From Paenibacillus harenae DSM 16969 (GTDB taxonomy: Bacteria > Bacillota > Bacilli > Paenibacillales > Paenibacillaceae), in NCBI RefSeq assembly GCF_000422465.1, contig NZ_KE383843.1, forward strand, positions 248,001-312,000: DNA of 64,000 bases, given 5' to 3'. Shown here piece by piece: positions 1-9,310 of this stretch. Position 1 is the first letter of the stretch. Every line of letters starts with the position of its first letter. The notes under the pieces were generated by a model that did no database searches, had not been told where the DNA came from, and saw nothing but the letters and a program-made list of their open reading frames with translations. A program made the translations under genes and the position numbers.

Positions 1-1700
1 CCGTCGAGAGCCAGCCAATCGCCGAAGTGGAATCCAGTCGTCCACAACCTCCGTTGGCCCGATGCCTCATCCGCGTTGATGATATAGTCGACCCACCCCT
101 TCATACTCTCGAACTGCTGCTCCAGAATGGTTTTATCGCCATAATGGAGATAAACGTTCCACGGAATGATGGTCGCCGCATCCGCCCAGGCGCTGGAGCC
201 GCCGCCCTGCACGTTGGCTGCGGGTATCACCATTGGCACCATGCCGCCGCGCACTTCTTGCTCCCGGCCCATGTCATAACCGTACTTGCTGAAGAAGGCG
301 TACGCATCCATGTTAAAGCACGCCGTGCCGGAGAATACCTGCGCATCGCCAGTCCAGCCCATCCGTTCGTCACGCTGAGGGCAGTCCGTCGGAACGTCGA
401 GGAAGTTGCCCTTCTGCCCCCACATCGCGTTCTGGAACAGCCGGTTCACGAGTGGGTTGCTGGTCTCGAAGCTGCCTGTCTCCTCCAGATCGGAGTAAAG
501 TACGCAACCGGTGAAGTCATTCGGATTCAGTTCGCCCGGCCAGCCTTCGACCTTCACGTACCGGAATCCGTAGAACGTGAAGTACGGGCGAACGACCGCT
601 TCCGTACCATCGGCCGTATAGTGATATTCCGCCTTCGCCGTGCGCAGGTTCTCGCGATAGAAATTGCCGTCCTGCAGCACTTCGCCGTGATACAGCGAAA
701 TGACGGTACCCTTAGGCGCGTTAGTACGGAACCGGATCCAGCCGACCATGTTCTGCCCCATGTCGAGTACGGTTTCACCAGACGGCGTCCGAAAGACCTC
801 GATCGGCTTGCGTTCTTCTTTCACGACGACAGGTAGGCTCAACCGCGCTTTCAGGCGGTCATAAGCGAGGTCGCCTTCGCGGACCGCGAACGACTCTGAA
901 GACACAAACGTCGCGTCGTAGATTTCGCCGTCGTAGAGGTTCCCGCCCATGACCTTGCTCTTTGCCGCCGTCCAGTCCGTATCGGATGCGATCACAGTCT
1001 TCGTGCCGTCCGTATACGTCACCACGATTTCGCACATAAGCGCGAATTCATTACCGTACAGCTCATCCGTATGCCCTTCGAAGCCGAACCGGCCTTTGTA
1101 CAGCCCGTTGCCGAGGCTGACCGCCATCCGGTTCTCACCCTGCCGCAGCAGCTCCGTCACGTCGTAGGTCTGGTACTGCAACCACTTCTGATAAGCGTTG
1201 AAATGAGGTGCGAAGTACTCGTCGCCTGCTTTCGCGCCGTTGATCTCCATTTCGTACAGCCCCAGCCCGCAAACGTACGCGCGCGCCGACGCGACTGGTC
1301 CGGTCAGCTCAAATGAGCGACTGAGGACAGGATGAACGTCCTTGTCCAGCTCGGGTACGATCCACTTCGCGCTCCATGGCTCATCCAGCTTCGCCGTCTC
1401 GAACCAAGCAATGTCGCTGACCGCACGGTCGCCGTTGTCCGCCCACACTTGCACTCGCCAATAATAGCGGGTTCTAGGGAGTAGATCGATCGGCAGCTCG
1501 AAGGCGAGGCTGTCTATATCGTCCCGCACGCCGCTGTCGAAGACGATGTTGAAGAAGTTCTCGTCCAATGCGACTTCATATTGCGCCGAAATCTGTTTCT
1601 TGGCGTCCGTCTCCGTAACGACGTACGACAGCCGCGGCTTACCCAGCGAGAAGCCGAGCGGGTTGATAATTCGGTTTGTTTTCAAACGAGTGATTTTCAT
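1..1700 (-). CDS. Alpha-L-rhamnosidase, GH78 (C-terminus outside window)
   Basis: Cleaves terminal alpha-L-rhamnose from plant oligosaccharides or glycosides by inversion. About 566 residues are visible. The N-terminal beta-sandwich regions come first, and the catalytic (alpha/alpha)6 barrel begins near residue 430 with the GH78 signature DCPQRDERMGWTGDAQ, which carries the Asp/Glu residues that bind rhamnose. The reading frame is open to base 1, so the rest of the barrel and the C-terminal domain are missing because of the window edge, not because of a lesion. The start at 1700 has a GAAAGGAAG ribosome binding site. No signal peptide is seen, so the enzyme is probably cytoplasmic and acts on imported substrate. 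It is the last visible gene of the leftward operon that starts with the GPH symporter. GH78 assignment is firm; the exact substrate is not known. Confidence 0.93.
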   Translation of the reverse strand, partial: MKITRLKTNRIINPLGFSLGKPRLSYVVTETDAKKQISAQYEVALDENFFNIVFDSGVRDDIDSLAFELPIDLLPRTRYYWRVQVWADNGDRAVSDIAWFETAKLDEPWSAKWIVPELDKDVHPVLSRSFELTGPVASARAYVCGLGLYEMEINGAKAGDEYFAPHFNAYQKWLQYQTYDVTELLRQGENRMAVSLGNGLYKGRFGFEGHTDELYGNEFALMCEIVVTYTDGTKTVIASDTDWTAAKSKVMGGNLYDGEIYDATFVSSESFAVREGDLAYDRLKARLSLPVVVKEERKPIEVFRTPSGETVLDMGQNMVGWIRFRTNAPKGTVISLYHGEVLQDGNFYRENLRTAKAEYHYTADGTEAVVRPYFTFYGFRYVKVEGWPGELNPNDFTGCVLYSDLEETGSFETSNPLVNRLFQNAMWGQKGNFLDVPTDCPQRDERMGWTGDAQVFSGTACFNMDAYAFFSKYGYDMGREQEVRGGMVPMVIPAANVQGGGSSAWADAATIIPWNVYLHYGDKTILEQQFESMKGWVDYIINADEASGQRRLWTTGFHFGDWLALD

Positions 1701-1735
1701 ATCATTCTTCCTTTCTCATTCGCTTTAAGATGCCG

Positions 1736-2527
1736 TTAACGATCGGATAATGACGGTGCCTGCTCGATCCAGTTCCACTCGTTGTTGTCGACGAACAAAC
1801 TCACAGCTTGCTCGAACGACAGCCCCGGATCCCGGAATTCGAGCATCATTACGGCAAAAGCCATACATTTGTCCGCTGACGGATTCTCCAATAAATCGTT
1901 GGCTTTCCGGATAAAGTTCTATGGCTTCTCAGGTGCCTTTTCGATCTCATCCATCATCGACTTGTGACAAGGAAACTGAATCCGATTGTGCCCGAGGATG
2001 ATACGCCCCCCGAACAGGACGAGTCAATTTGCGGCATGATACATAAGATACGTGTTGTTTTTCTTGGAAGCTTCGCTTGCGAAATAAAAACCATACAGAT
2101 AGATTTGTCCATAGAAATCTCTCATATTCCGTTCACGGTTCAGCTCCGGATAGACCGGAATCGTGGCAATCAGTTTTACTATGTTCGGCAGGCGGGAGAA
2201 GACGACCGCGGATCCGATAAAGGTAGCTCTAGTCGGCTCGCTCCCCCGTTCGGCGGCCAGTTCCAGGAACCGTACGTTCACCATCTTGCCGTCTATATAT
2301 CCGCCATCGTAATCGCAGACTTCCCGATTGAAGTACGACAGTTGGTCTGCCTGTTTCCGCTGTTGAAAGGCCTTGTCTGTTAGAACGATAAAGACATCGA
2401 TATCCGAAGATTCTTTCGCGCGCCCTTGCGCAATGGAGCCTGACGTGATAAGCGCTACGATCACCAGATCCTGCCGCATCACTTCCGCCAAGCGGTTCAA
2501 TGCCCTTCGATGATGTTCGTGCATCAT
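1736..2527 (-). pseudogene. Nucleotidyltransferase, inactivated by two nonsense codons
   Basis: The start at 2527 follows AAGGTGGG. The N-terminal part carries the polymerase-beta-type nucleotidyltransferase motif GSIAQGRAKESSDIDVF, as in small-molecule nucleotidyltransferases. Translation meets TGA at 2024-2026 and TAG at 1919-1921, yet the frame continues beyond both with sensible coding sequence (for example EKP-stop-NFIRKANDLLENPS and VDNNEWNWIEQAP) to a natural TAA at 1736-1738. The intact protein would be about 263 residues. Two point nonsense changes with no frameshift suggest recent loss. A 167-residue product retaining the nucleotidyltransferase motif could still be made. Its link to sugar use is unclear; it may just be a passenger between the GH5 and GH78 genes. 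Confidence 0.85.
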
Positions 2528-2558
2528 GCCAACCCACCTTATGCATGGGCTATCGGCA

Positions 2559-3974
2559 TCAGCCGATAGCAGCCTCGAGTATCCCGTCTTCCATCGCGAT
2601 AATCGTGACGAAACCTCCGGAAGCATCTTCGAATGGTTCAATGGTTACTTCTGATTGGCCTGAAACGGATACGTTATGATGACGGACTACCGATAAATCC
2701 GGCATATATAATGTCGTCTTCCCATTTTTCCTAGCTTCCCACTTCGCCGTCAGCGTCTTCATTTCGTAATCGTAATGATACGATTGTAGATTGCCTGCAA
2801 CCTTAACGGGATAACCTCTTTCTAAACTCCGATAATTTTCGTCGTTTTCCATACCTGAGACATATTGATGGTAGGTACTGCTCCACAAATACGCCTCTAA
2901 AATTCCCGTCATATATTCAATGAGATCGTTTGTGAAATCTCCGCTTGGAAAGTTCCCCCATTCCCCGACGATCACCGGCATTTGCAATTCCAGCTGCGAG
3001 GCGCGCTTCTGGGCGAAAATATTCGTTACGTTCTCCTTGCTGTAGGCATCGTATCGATCACTATCTACCACGGAATCATAGCCATGCGGCGCATAAATCT
3101 GCTGAGCATCGACATTTCCATTCGAGTCGGTCAGCTTTTGAAGGCCGGTTTTCACGACCGTGCCGTATACATTGGCGCCGATAACTAACGGGACCTCGCA
3201 TACCTTCCGAACGGCTCTCAAGATTCGGTTGTAGAACGGCATTAAGATCTCCTTGTCGAACTTGTCGAATTGCTCCGTCAGAATCGCCATCATGATGCCG
3301 TGCTCCGTGGGAGTAACGGCCTGTGCATTAGTCATATCGAATGCGGGGTTGGATTGTTTGATTGTTTCCATGGCCATGCCGAAGGCTTGCGGAGCAAGGC
3401 TTCCCATATAGGGCTCATTCATGGGCTCGAATCCGATGATATTGGAATACGTCTTGAACTTGCCGGCGATATGTTCCCACATGGCCTCATAGTGGTCCAA
3501 TAAGCCGACGCCGTCGGCAGCTTCCCGATTCGCCCAGAAGTTATCTGCTGCTTTGATAACGGCCGGACTCTTGAGGTAAGCTTCGTACCAGATGGTGAGA
3601 TCAGCCGGATGGTCCAGCCCTTCGTCCAACGCAGCCCATTCCGGCGCTCCGTCAATGAATTTGACCGAGAACAGATCTTGGTGCATGTCAAGAAATACGT
3701 AAATGCCGCACTTCTCGGCGATTTGCACGACCTTGGCCACCTTGTCCAGATACGAGTCATCGTACACCCCCGGCTTCGGCTCGACGCCGTCCCAGAATAT
3801 GCCCAGCCGAATCAGATTGAACCCTCGCTTAGCGTATAGCGTCAGCTTATTCTCTATATTCGGTTCCAGATAATCCATTTCTCTGTCTCTGCATATGAAA
3901 CATAAACCGTTCATCAATACCTGATTTCCATCTTCGTCCACAAATTGCATGCCGCTTACTTGTATGCGTTTCAT
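2559..3974 (-). CDS. GH5 endoglycoceramidase-like glycosidase (copy 1)
   Basis: Retaining beta-glycosidase of family GH5 in the endoglycoceramidase-like branch, about 471 residues. The TIM barrel includes RGFNLIRLGIFWDGVEP near residue 50 and LDMHQDLF near 95. The acid/base Glu187 lies in FEPMNEPYMG and the nucleophile Glu338 in VIVGEWG. A small C-terminal beta domain follows. The start at 3974 (MKRIQVSG) is chosen because GGAGGAGGT lies just upstream; an upstream in-frame ATG at 3989 is part of that Shine-Dalgarno region. No signal peptide is present, so it acts in the cytoplasm. A close paralogue lies at 9311-10738. Endoglycoceramidase relatives also include beta-galactanase and diglycosidase activities, so ceramide glycans need not be the substrate here. 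It is co-transcribed with the AraC regulator and GPH symporter. Confidence 0.9.
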   Translation of the reverse strand: MKRIQVSGMQFVDEDGNQVLMNGLCFICRDREMDYLEPNIENKLTLYAKRGFNLIRLGIFWDGVEPKPGVYDDSYLDKVAKVVQIAEKCGIYVFLDMHQDLFSVKFIDGAPEWAALDEGLDHPADLTIWYEAYLKSPAVIKAADNFWANREAADGVGLLDHYEAMWEHIAGKFKTYSNIIGFEPMNEPYMGSLAPQAFGMAMETIKQSNPAFDMTNAQAVTPTEHGIMMAILTEQFDKFDKEILMPFYNRILRAVRKVCEVPLVIGANVYGTVVKTGLQKLTDSNGNVDAQQIYAPHGYDSVVDSDRYDAYSKENVTNIFAQKRASQLELQMPVIVGEWGNFPSGDFTNDLIEYMTGILEAYLWSSTYHQYVSGMENDENYRSLERGYPVKVAGNLQSYHYDYEMKTLTAKWEARKNGKTTLYMPDLSVVRHHNVSVSGQSEVTIEPFEDASGGFVTIIAMEDGILEAAIG

Positions 3975-4046
3975 GTCGACCTCCTCCATTCTTACTATAA
4001 AAATATCAGAGCACCAGCCGCGAAACTATGTGGAATCGCGCCATCT

Positions 4047-4883
4047 TCACGGCTTGCCGCCGCGGTTGTGAAGCAGCCGGAACGCGGCCGGCGTCATGCC
4101 GCAATTTTCGCGGAACAGCCGGTAGAAATAGTTCATGTCGTAGATGCCGACCTTCTCCGCGATCGACTGGATGCTCCATGAGGTATATTGAAGCATTCCG
4201 CAGCTGTAGCGGATCCGCATCTCCTGCAGCATCTGCATGAAGGAGCGTCCGGTCACCGATTTGAACACACGTTGGAAATGCCGGCTGCTCATCGAGACAA
4301 AGCGGCTCATCTCCGATAGGGTAAGCCGGCTCATCACCCTAGAGCTCATATGTTGAAGCACTTGATGCACAGGTACTTCACCGCTCGCGACATACTGAAT
4401 ATCTTCCTTGACCGATTTGGACTGGAGCAGCTCGGTCAACTGCTTCCATAATTCGAGAAGATTCCTCCCTGAAGCTTCCGAAGACTCCCGCTGTTCAAGG
4501 AACATGCGGCCGAGAAGCCGCTTGAATTCGCCGCCATGCTCGCGATAGGCCCGCCAACTCCGCGGGATCTGCGATGCTGCGCCGCCAAGCTTATTTGCCT
4601 GGCATAAGCAATTGATAATCCGCAGCGGCCGCTCGCCCGTCAGTTCCTCCGGCTGGAAGACATGCGTTTCGTACGCCGGGATGAGGAATAAATCGCCCCG
4701 GGACACACGCAAAATCTTGTCGCCGACATAATGCAGACCGTCACCATCTTCGATATAGGCCACTTCGACGAAATCGTGCCGATGCCGCGTCAGATAAGGA
4801 AATTCCAGCGCCCGCTCCACTCGGATCGGCATTTCGTCCTTGAAGAAGACGCTTCCGGGATACAACGGGTATTCGATCATCAT
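4047..4883 (-). CDS. AraC-family transcriptional regulator with N-terminal cupin
   Basis: One-component regulator of about 278 residues. The N-terminal cupin sensor contains HRHDFVEVAYI and a SRGDLFLIPAYETHVF strand pair typical of AraC sugar-binding domains. The C-terminal 100 residues are two helix-turn-helix units: LTLSEMSRFVSMSSRHFQRVF and, before the end, SIQSIAEKVGIYDMNYFYRLF. The start at 4883 follows AAAGGAG by 6 bases; an alternative ATG at 4880 is also usable, while a longer reading frame to 5009 lies inside the symporter gene and has no support. It is 28 bases downstream of the GPH symporter and upstream of GH5, so it probably senses the sugar released in this operon. Confidence 0.9.
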   Translation of the reverse strand: MMIEYPLYPGSVFFKDEMPIRVERALEFPYLTRHRHDFVEVAYIEDGDGLHYVGDKILRVSRGDLFLIPAYETHVFQPEELTGERPLRIINCLCQANKLGGAASQIPRSWRAYREHGGEFKRLLGRMFLEQRESSEASGRNLLELWKQLTELLQSKSVKEDIQYVASGEVPVHQVLQHMSSRVMSRLTLSEMSRFVSMSSRHFQRVFKSVTGRSFMQMLQEMRIRYSCGMLQYTSWSIQSIAEKVGIYDMNYFYRLFRENCGMTPAAFRLLHNRGGKP

Positions 4884-4911
4884 TTCCATCTCCTTTCGTT
4901 CGTGCGTCGCT

Positions 4912-6270
4912 TTAGACGATCGTTTCTCTTCTGCGTTCCAGATCGTCCAGGATGCGCGTGTACTGCTTCTCCAGTGAGTAGAAGAACAGCAGAATGGCAA
5001 TGCATACATAAATGATCAATGGAATAGTAATATTAAACGAGATTATCATCGATTTGGCCGACTCCGGCTGCACGGCAGCCCCTTCTTTGTAATGCCCCCA
5101 AGCCAGCATCCATCCGATCAAGGCCGTTCCGATCGCGGTGCCGATTTTGCCGAAGAAGCCGCTTAAGCTGTTCGTCAGTCCGACGATACGCTGCCCGTGC
5201 TTCCATTCCCCGTATTCGATCGTATCGGCCATAAGCGGCGAGAGCACGATCATCAGCGGGATCATACCGAACGCTTGAATCAGCGAACCGACGAGGCCGA
5301 GCATGACGCCGGCCGGATCGATCAGGCGCAGCAGAAGGCCGACCGCTCCGATCGCGAGACCGAGAATCGCCGTATTCCGTCTTCCGATTCGTTTAATCGC
5401 CGGCCCGGAAAGCAGGAAGACGGCAATGACGGGAATAAGGCCGATCCCGCCCATGATGCTGACCAGATTGACGTCGTTCCAGATATATTTGGCGTAATAC
5501 ATGCCCGAAGTCCCAGACATCGCGAACAAAATGTTGGCAAACAGGCCCGCACATGCGATGAAGAGCCAGTATTTGTTCGTGAACAGCAGCTTCATGCCCA
5601 CCCATAAGGACAACGATTTCTTGACCTCGCCCAGCTGCTTGAGCTGCTCTGTGTTATACTTCTCCTTCACGGAACGGAAAGCGATATAGACGCCGAGGGA
5701 AGCGACCGCGCCGAATATGGCCGCAAGCAGCATCCATTCCCGTCTTCCGCCGCCCATCGTGTTCACGATCGGAATGAACCCGACCGCCACGACCATGCCC
5801 GCCAAATAGCCGAACCCCGAACGGTAAATGCCCATAAACGAGCGGTCCGCCGGGCTTCTTGTCGTTAACACCATCAGGCTTCCGTACGGTATAGAAATCG
5901 GCGTGTAGACCCCCACGAAGAACAGAATGTTGGTCGCTACCGCATACGCGACCTTCGCATTCGGGCTCATATCCGGCACCGAGAACAGCAGCAGGATCGA
6001 AACGAATAGTGGAACGATCATCCAGAGAAGCCACGGTCGTGCCTGCCCATGCCTGGATTTTGTCCGGTCGACGAGAACGCCCATGCCGATATCAGCCATG
6101 GCGTCAAGCGCTTTGGTCAACAGCATGATCGTGCCCACCAGCCCCGCGGATACCCCGACGATATCCGTATAGTAGTACGTGATCATCCCAAGCAGGCCGG
6201 TTGCGATATTCAGGGAAAATTGCCCCATGGCATCTCCCGCCAAAGCTTTGTTCGATAACTCTCTGCTCAT
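4912..6270 (-). CDS. GPH-family sugar:cation symporter
   Basis: Membrane transporter of the glycoside-pentoside-hexuronide family (MFS clan), about 452 residues and 12 predicted membrane segments. The N-terminal half shows the family pattern ALDAMADIGMGVLVDRTKSRHG, with the Asp residues of the cation/substrate site and the conserved cytoplasmic loop after helix 2. The start at 6270 (MSRELSNKA) follows GGAGGG by 7 bases; a TTG 15 bases further upstream is not needed. It is the first gene of the leftward operon with AraC, GH5, a broken nucleotidyltransferase and GH78. It offers a non-ABC uptake route, probably for rhamnosyl mono- or disaccharides; the substrate is inferred only from neighbours. 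The promoter region carries the same direct-repeat operator as the ABC operon. Confidence 0.9.
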   Translation of the reverse strand: MSRELSNKALAGDAMGQFSLNIATGLLGMITYYYTDIVGVSAGLVGTIMLLTKALDAMADIGMGVLVDRTKSRHGQARPWLLWMIVPLFVSILLLFSVPDMSPNAKVAYAVATNILFFVGVYTPISIPYGSLMVLTTRSPADRSFMGIYRSGFGYLAGMVVAVGFIPIVNTMGGGRREWMLLAAIFGAVASLGVYIAFRSVKEKYNTEQLKQLGEVKKSLSLWVGMKLLFTNKYWLFIACAGLFANILFAMSGTSGMYYAKYIWNDVNLVSIMGGIGLIPVIAVFLLSGPAIKRIGRRNTAILGLAIGAVGLLLRLIDPAGVMLGLVGSLIQAFGMIPLMIVLSPLMADTIEYGEWKHGQRIVGLTNSLSGFFGKIGTAIGTALIGWMLAWGHYKEGAAVQPESAKSMIISFNITIPLIIYVCIAILLFFYSLEKQYTRILDDLERRRETIV

Positions 6271-6322
6271 CTTTAGTCCCTCCAAGTTATACGTCGTTCT
6301 AGCTGCATAACTTAAGTGTATT

Positions 6323-6358
6323 GGATCGCGAAACTACGATATATAACGCAATCTAAAG
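6323..6358 (-). promoter_or_regulatory. Putative YesN-type direct-repeat operator (site A)
   Basis: On the minus strand the sequence holds AGATTGCGTTATATATCG followed, 20 bases from GCG to GCG, by a second half site TTCGCGATCC. The first box matches AAGATTGCGTTATC at site B (15341-15379) and AAGATTGCGCTATCG at site C (13385-13423). Spacing of about two helical turns between half sites in the same orientation is typical of AraC-type tandem helix-turn-helix binding. It lies about 53-88 bases upstream of the symporter start. The binding protein is inferred, not shown. Confidence 0.55.
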
Positions 6359-6403
6359 ATGGCATAATCGATTCTTAACTTAGCGGATCGTTATCGTCCT
6401 CAT

Positions 6404-6452
6404 AAAAAAACCCTCTTCCGCGGTTAGTAGTCATGTCCGCTAAGAGGGTTTA
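6404..6452 (-). terminator. Rho-independent terminator after GH106-like gene
   Basis: On the minus strand an inverted repeat, AAACCCTCTTAGCGG and CCGCGGAAGAGGG, is followed by seven T residues. It lies 7 bases downstream of the stop at 6459 and separates the long ABC/GH5/GH106 operon from the symporter operon promoter. Confidence 0.9.
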
Positions 6453-6458
6453 TACAGA

Positions 6459-9281
6459 TTAGTAACGAATGAGAACCGGCCCCATTAAGCCGCAATCCTG
6501 CAGCTGCCTGGCCGGGTCGGATGCGCTGAGCGCATTGTTCAGCGTCGTAGCCACTTCGACCTCGACCGTATTTACGCCGCTCCGCATGAAGCCACCGATG
6601 CTGACGCGCCGGTCGATTTGGTCGGCATGCAGCCGCGTCCCATTAACAGTCAGCCGGAACGTATCGCTCAATTCTCCAAGGTCCAGCACCGCATGCATGA
6701 ATAGGTCCGAATTCGCATCAAGCTCGAACTCGGTTCGGTATCGGCCGATGCCGGATATGATCTTCAGCACCGGGATGTCCGTCCAGGACTTCAGTTCGTC
6801 CAATTCTATCTCGATGGCCGTGAGCTTCGTTTCCGTCGGATGACTGCCCGCCGTCCAGCTTTCCACGGTTAACGACCAGCTGTTCAACTGGATTTCGCAG
6901 CAGTCTGCAGCGGGCTCCGGTGCAGCCACTACCTCTGGACCGGCCGCGCCGCCTTCGGCAGTGGCAATCAATGCTGCCGCATTCGGCGCCAGACGGAGCT
7001 TGGCTGCGATCCGTCCGGAACCCGTGCGCGCTCCGGCCAACGGACGGATCGCACCGTCCCATGCATTCAGCATGAATGGCTGCCCTTCGCCGACCAACAC
7101 CACTTCCCCTATGAACGTCTCCTCTAGACTCGGATTATACAGAAAATAATAGTTCGCTCCGTCCGCATAACGGCGGACGGTCAACAGGTGCGAACCGCCG
7201 CTAGTCCGCGCCGCGGGTTCCACCGACAGCTGCGCCAGCGAAACGACCGCGTCCCGTTGGGTTGAAGCAATGTTGACTGTCGGCAGCTCCATCAACCGCT
7301 TCAACCGATCCTGCAGCTCGGTGTCCTCGGCTTCCATTCGTCCCCAACTGCCTTGATAGGAAATCGTCTGATTCGGCGCTTCCCCGACGATCACGACCGG
7401 CAGCCCTTGCTCCGCGAGTGCAATCAGCTTCTCTGCCGTCCGGACGGACATATCCGAAGGCATCCACTCTCCTCTATCCGTATTCTTGCGCATGTCGACG
7501 ACGATCGCCTTATAGGCCGGTCCGTCGGCCGCAAGCGCCGGCTTCCCGTCGAACGTACCGACGGACGCCTGCTCCAAATCGAGCAGCGCGGGACTGACGA
7601 AATCGTACGAATATCCCGCTTGCTCGAATACGGTCGGCTCCGTTCCCATTCCGTGATGGATACCATCGATATGGTACCGGTAGACCGCCAGATCGACCTT
7701 CGGCTTGCCGGTTCGCAGCACGAATTGATTCCGGGCGATATAATCCGCGATGTCCCTCGCATGCCGGGAGTGCGGCTGCCGCCCGCCCCACTCGTTCGAA
7801 AAACGGGTACCCATCAAGGAAAGACCCGGCCACTGGAACATGGCGCCGAACGGATCGCCGACGGACGCTGTCTCGTACGACATGCCGTGCAGAACGGCTT
7901 GGTTGACGCCGGCTGCCATCCCGCGGTGCAGCTGCCAGAGCAGGCCGAAATCTTTACCGGTCCAAGTTTGCTTATAGCCGTAGCCCATGACCGCGCCGAC
8001 TTCGATCGAGTAGATCTCCTTGTCCGAAAGATGCGCGGCGCCGGATTGGAACCGATAACCGTCCGTCGAATCCCCGAAACCGAGCGATTCCGTCTCGGGA
8101 ATGTCGACCTCCAGCAATCCTGCGGTCAGCTCCGTAGGCATCCCGTACGTCTGATAGCGGAGCGTCATGCGATGGCTGTTCGCCCACTGCCTCAGAATCC
8201 GCAGGTGATTCTCGCGGAACAGATCTGTCAGCGTCGCGAAGAAATCGTTCCGGATGCGGCGATTAACCTCGCGATAGTCAAAATCGTACTCGGAATCGCC
8301 GTCTGTCATGCCGCCTGCGCCCAGCTGGTACAACCCCTTCAAGAACAAAGATGGCAGGTAAGGAGTCAAGTCGTACCCCCGCCGTTCGCGGAACTCCTGC
8401 AGCAGATCCGGCGTCCAGATGGTGACCGCCATCGGCGTTCCCCCGTACATGCCGCCCAGCATCGTCGCATTCAGCTCGATGGAATCGCAGAACAAGCTGC
8501 CTGCGTTCCGCTCGTACAATTCCCGAAGCTGCGTGTCGCCAAGCAAATGGCTGTCCCAATAGTCCGTGACCGCCTCGGCGGCTTCCTTCGAGAAGTGGTC
8601 GATAACCGGAGCGGCCGCGGAATCGTTCATCTGGCCGTTCGTCTGGCTCCAGAACCCGAACAAGCACCACTCGCCGTCATCAGGGGCCGTCCATTGTACG
8701 CGGTTGTTCTGTGCGTCCACGGCTTCCCTGTCCGTCAGGTCGATTGCCGTATCAAGGGCAAGCGTCTCTAGCTTCCCGACCGTCGAAGGGCCGGCAAGCT
8801 TTCGGGCCGCGGTAACGGCGACCAGCTTGCGCGGCCGCTCGGATTCGATCGTTTCCGATTCGGGGATCGGGCCGTTATATGTTCCGTCGAAGGATATCAT
8901 CCCTACGTGAAGCCCTTGCGTGCAGCGGGGATCGTCCCGATCCAAGATGGCGGGCGTCGCAATCGGCCACAGGGGCCCGACCGTAAAGTCCAGCCGGAAA
9001 TCGAGCGGGATTGCCGCCTCCAGGGTCGCCTTCATCCGGTCATTCCATTCGGAGGAACCGAACCCATATTTTTCATAGTCGGACTGGCCCACGCCGTCCG
9101 AAGGGACGGCGAAGAAATGAATGATTTCCGCGCCGCCGTAACCGGCATCCGCGAGCCATTCGATCTCCCGCTTGATCTCGGCGTTGCTCATGAAAGCGCC
9201 GGGAAGCCACCAACGCATCTTCGGGCGGTTCTGGTTCACCGGGGATTGGAATTGCTTTATCATTTGTTCTTTCATGCTCAC
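6459..9281 (-). CDS. GH106-like glycosidase (putative alpha-L-rhamnosidase)
   Basis: Large protein of 940 residues. The N-terminus contains PKMRWWLPGAFMSNAEIKRE and the GYGGAEI barrel strand typical of GH106-like enzymes, and residues 250-520 hold further barrel strands (NAGSLFCDSIELN, LRYQTYGMPTEL). The last 150 residues form a beta-sandwich resembling a galactose-binding domain. GH106 members remove alpha-L-rhamnose, often from rhamnogalacturonan or flavonoid glycosides. No signal peptide is seen, so it is probably cytoplasmic. The chosen GTG at 9281 has GGAG 5 bases upstream; an ATG two codons later (9275) is the alternative. It follows the GH5 copy 2 by 29 bases and ends the operon at a strong terminator. 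The family is recognised by overall pattern, so activity on rhamnose is likely but not proven. Confidence 0.85.
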   Translation of the reverse strand: MSMKEQMIKQFQSPVNQNRPKMRWWLPGAFMSNAEIKREIEWLADAGYGGAEIIHFFAVPSDGVGQSDYEKYGFGSSEWNDRMKATLEAAIPLDFRLDFTVGPLWPIATPAILDRDDPRCTQGLHVGMISFDGTYNGPIPESETIESERPRKLVAVTAARKLAGPSTVGKLETLALDTAIDLTDREAVDAQNNRVQWTAPDDGEWCLFGFWSQTNGQMNDSAAAPVIDHFSKEAAEAVTDYWDSHLLGDTQLRELYERNAGSLFCDSIELNATMLGGMYGGTPMAVTIWTPDLLQEFRERRGYDLTPYLPSLFLKGLYQLGAGGMTDGDSEYDFDYREVNRRIRNDFFATLTDLFRENHLRILRQWANSHRMTLRYQTYGMPTELTAGLLEVDIPETESLGFGDSTDGYRFQSGAAHLSDKEIYSIEVGAVMGYGYKQTWTGKDFGLLWQLHRGMAAGVNQAVLHGMSYETASVGDPFGAMFQWPGLSLMGTRFSNEWGGRQPHSRHARDIADYIARNQFVLRTGKPKVDLAVYRYHIDGIHHGMGTEPTVFEQAGYSYDFVSPALLDLEQASVGTFDGKPALAADGPAYKAIVVDMRKNTDRGEWMPSDMSVRTAEKLIALAEQGLPVVIVGEAPNQTISYQGSWGRMEAEDTELQDRLKRLMELPTVNIASTQRDAVVSLAQLSVEPAARTSGGSHLLTVRRYADGANYYFLYNPSLEETFIGEVVLVGEGQPFMLNAWDGAIRPLAGARTGSGRIAAKLRLAPNAAALIATAEGGAAGPEVVAAPEPAADCCEIQLNSWSLTVESWTAGSHPTETKLTAIEIELDELKSWTDIPVLKIISGIGRYRTEFELDANSDLFMHAVLDLGELSDTFRLTVNGTRLHADQIDRRVSIGGFMRSGVNTVEVEVATTLNNALSASDPARQLQDCGLMGPVLIRY

Positions 9282-9310
9282 GCACGCTCCTTCTGTTCCG
9301 AAGACCGGCT

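Noticed and set aside
27..836. A 269-residue open frame on the plus strand
   Set aside because: Antisense to GH78, which has a clear family signature across the same bases; no domain recognised.
7353..8771. A 472-residue open frame on the plus strand
   Set aside because: It lies wholly antisense to the GH106-like gene, has no ribosome binding site and an Arg/His-rich composition typical of a mirror frame in moderately GC-rich DNA.
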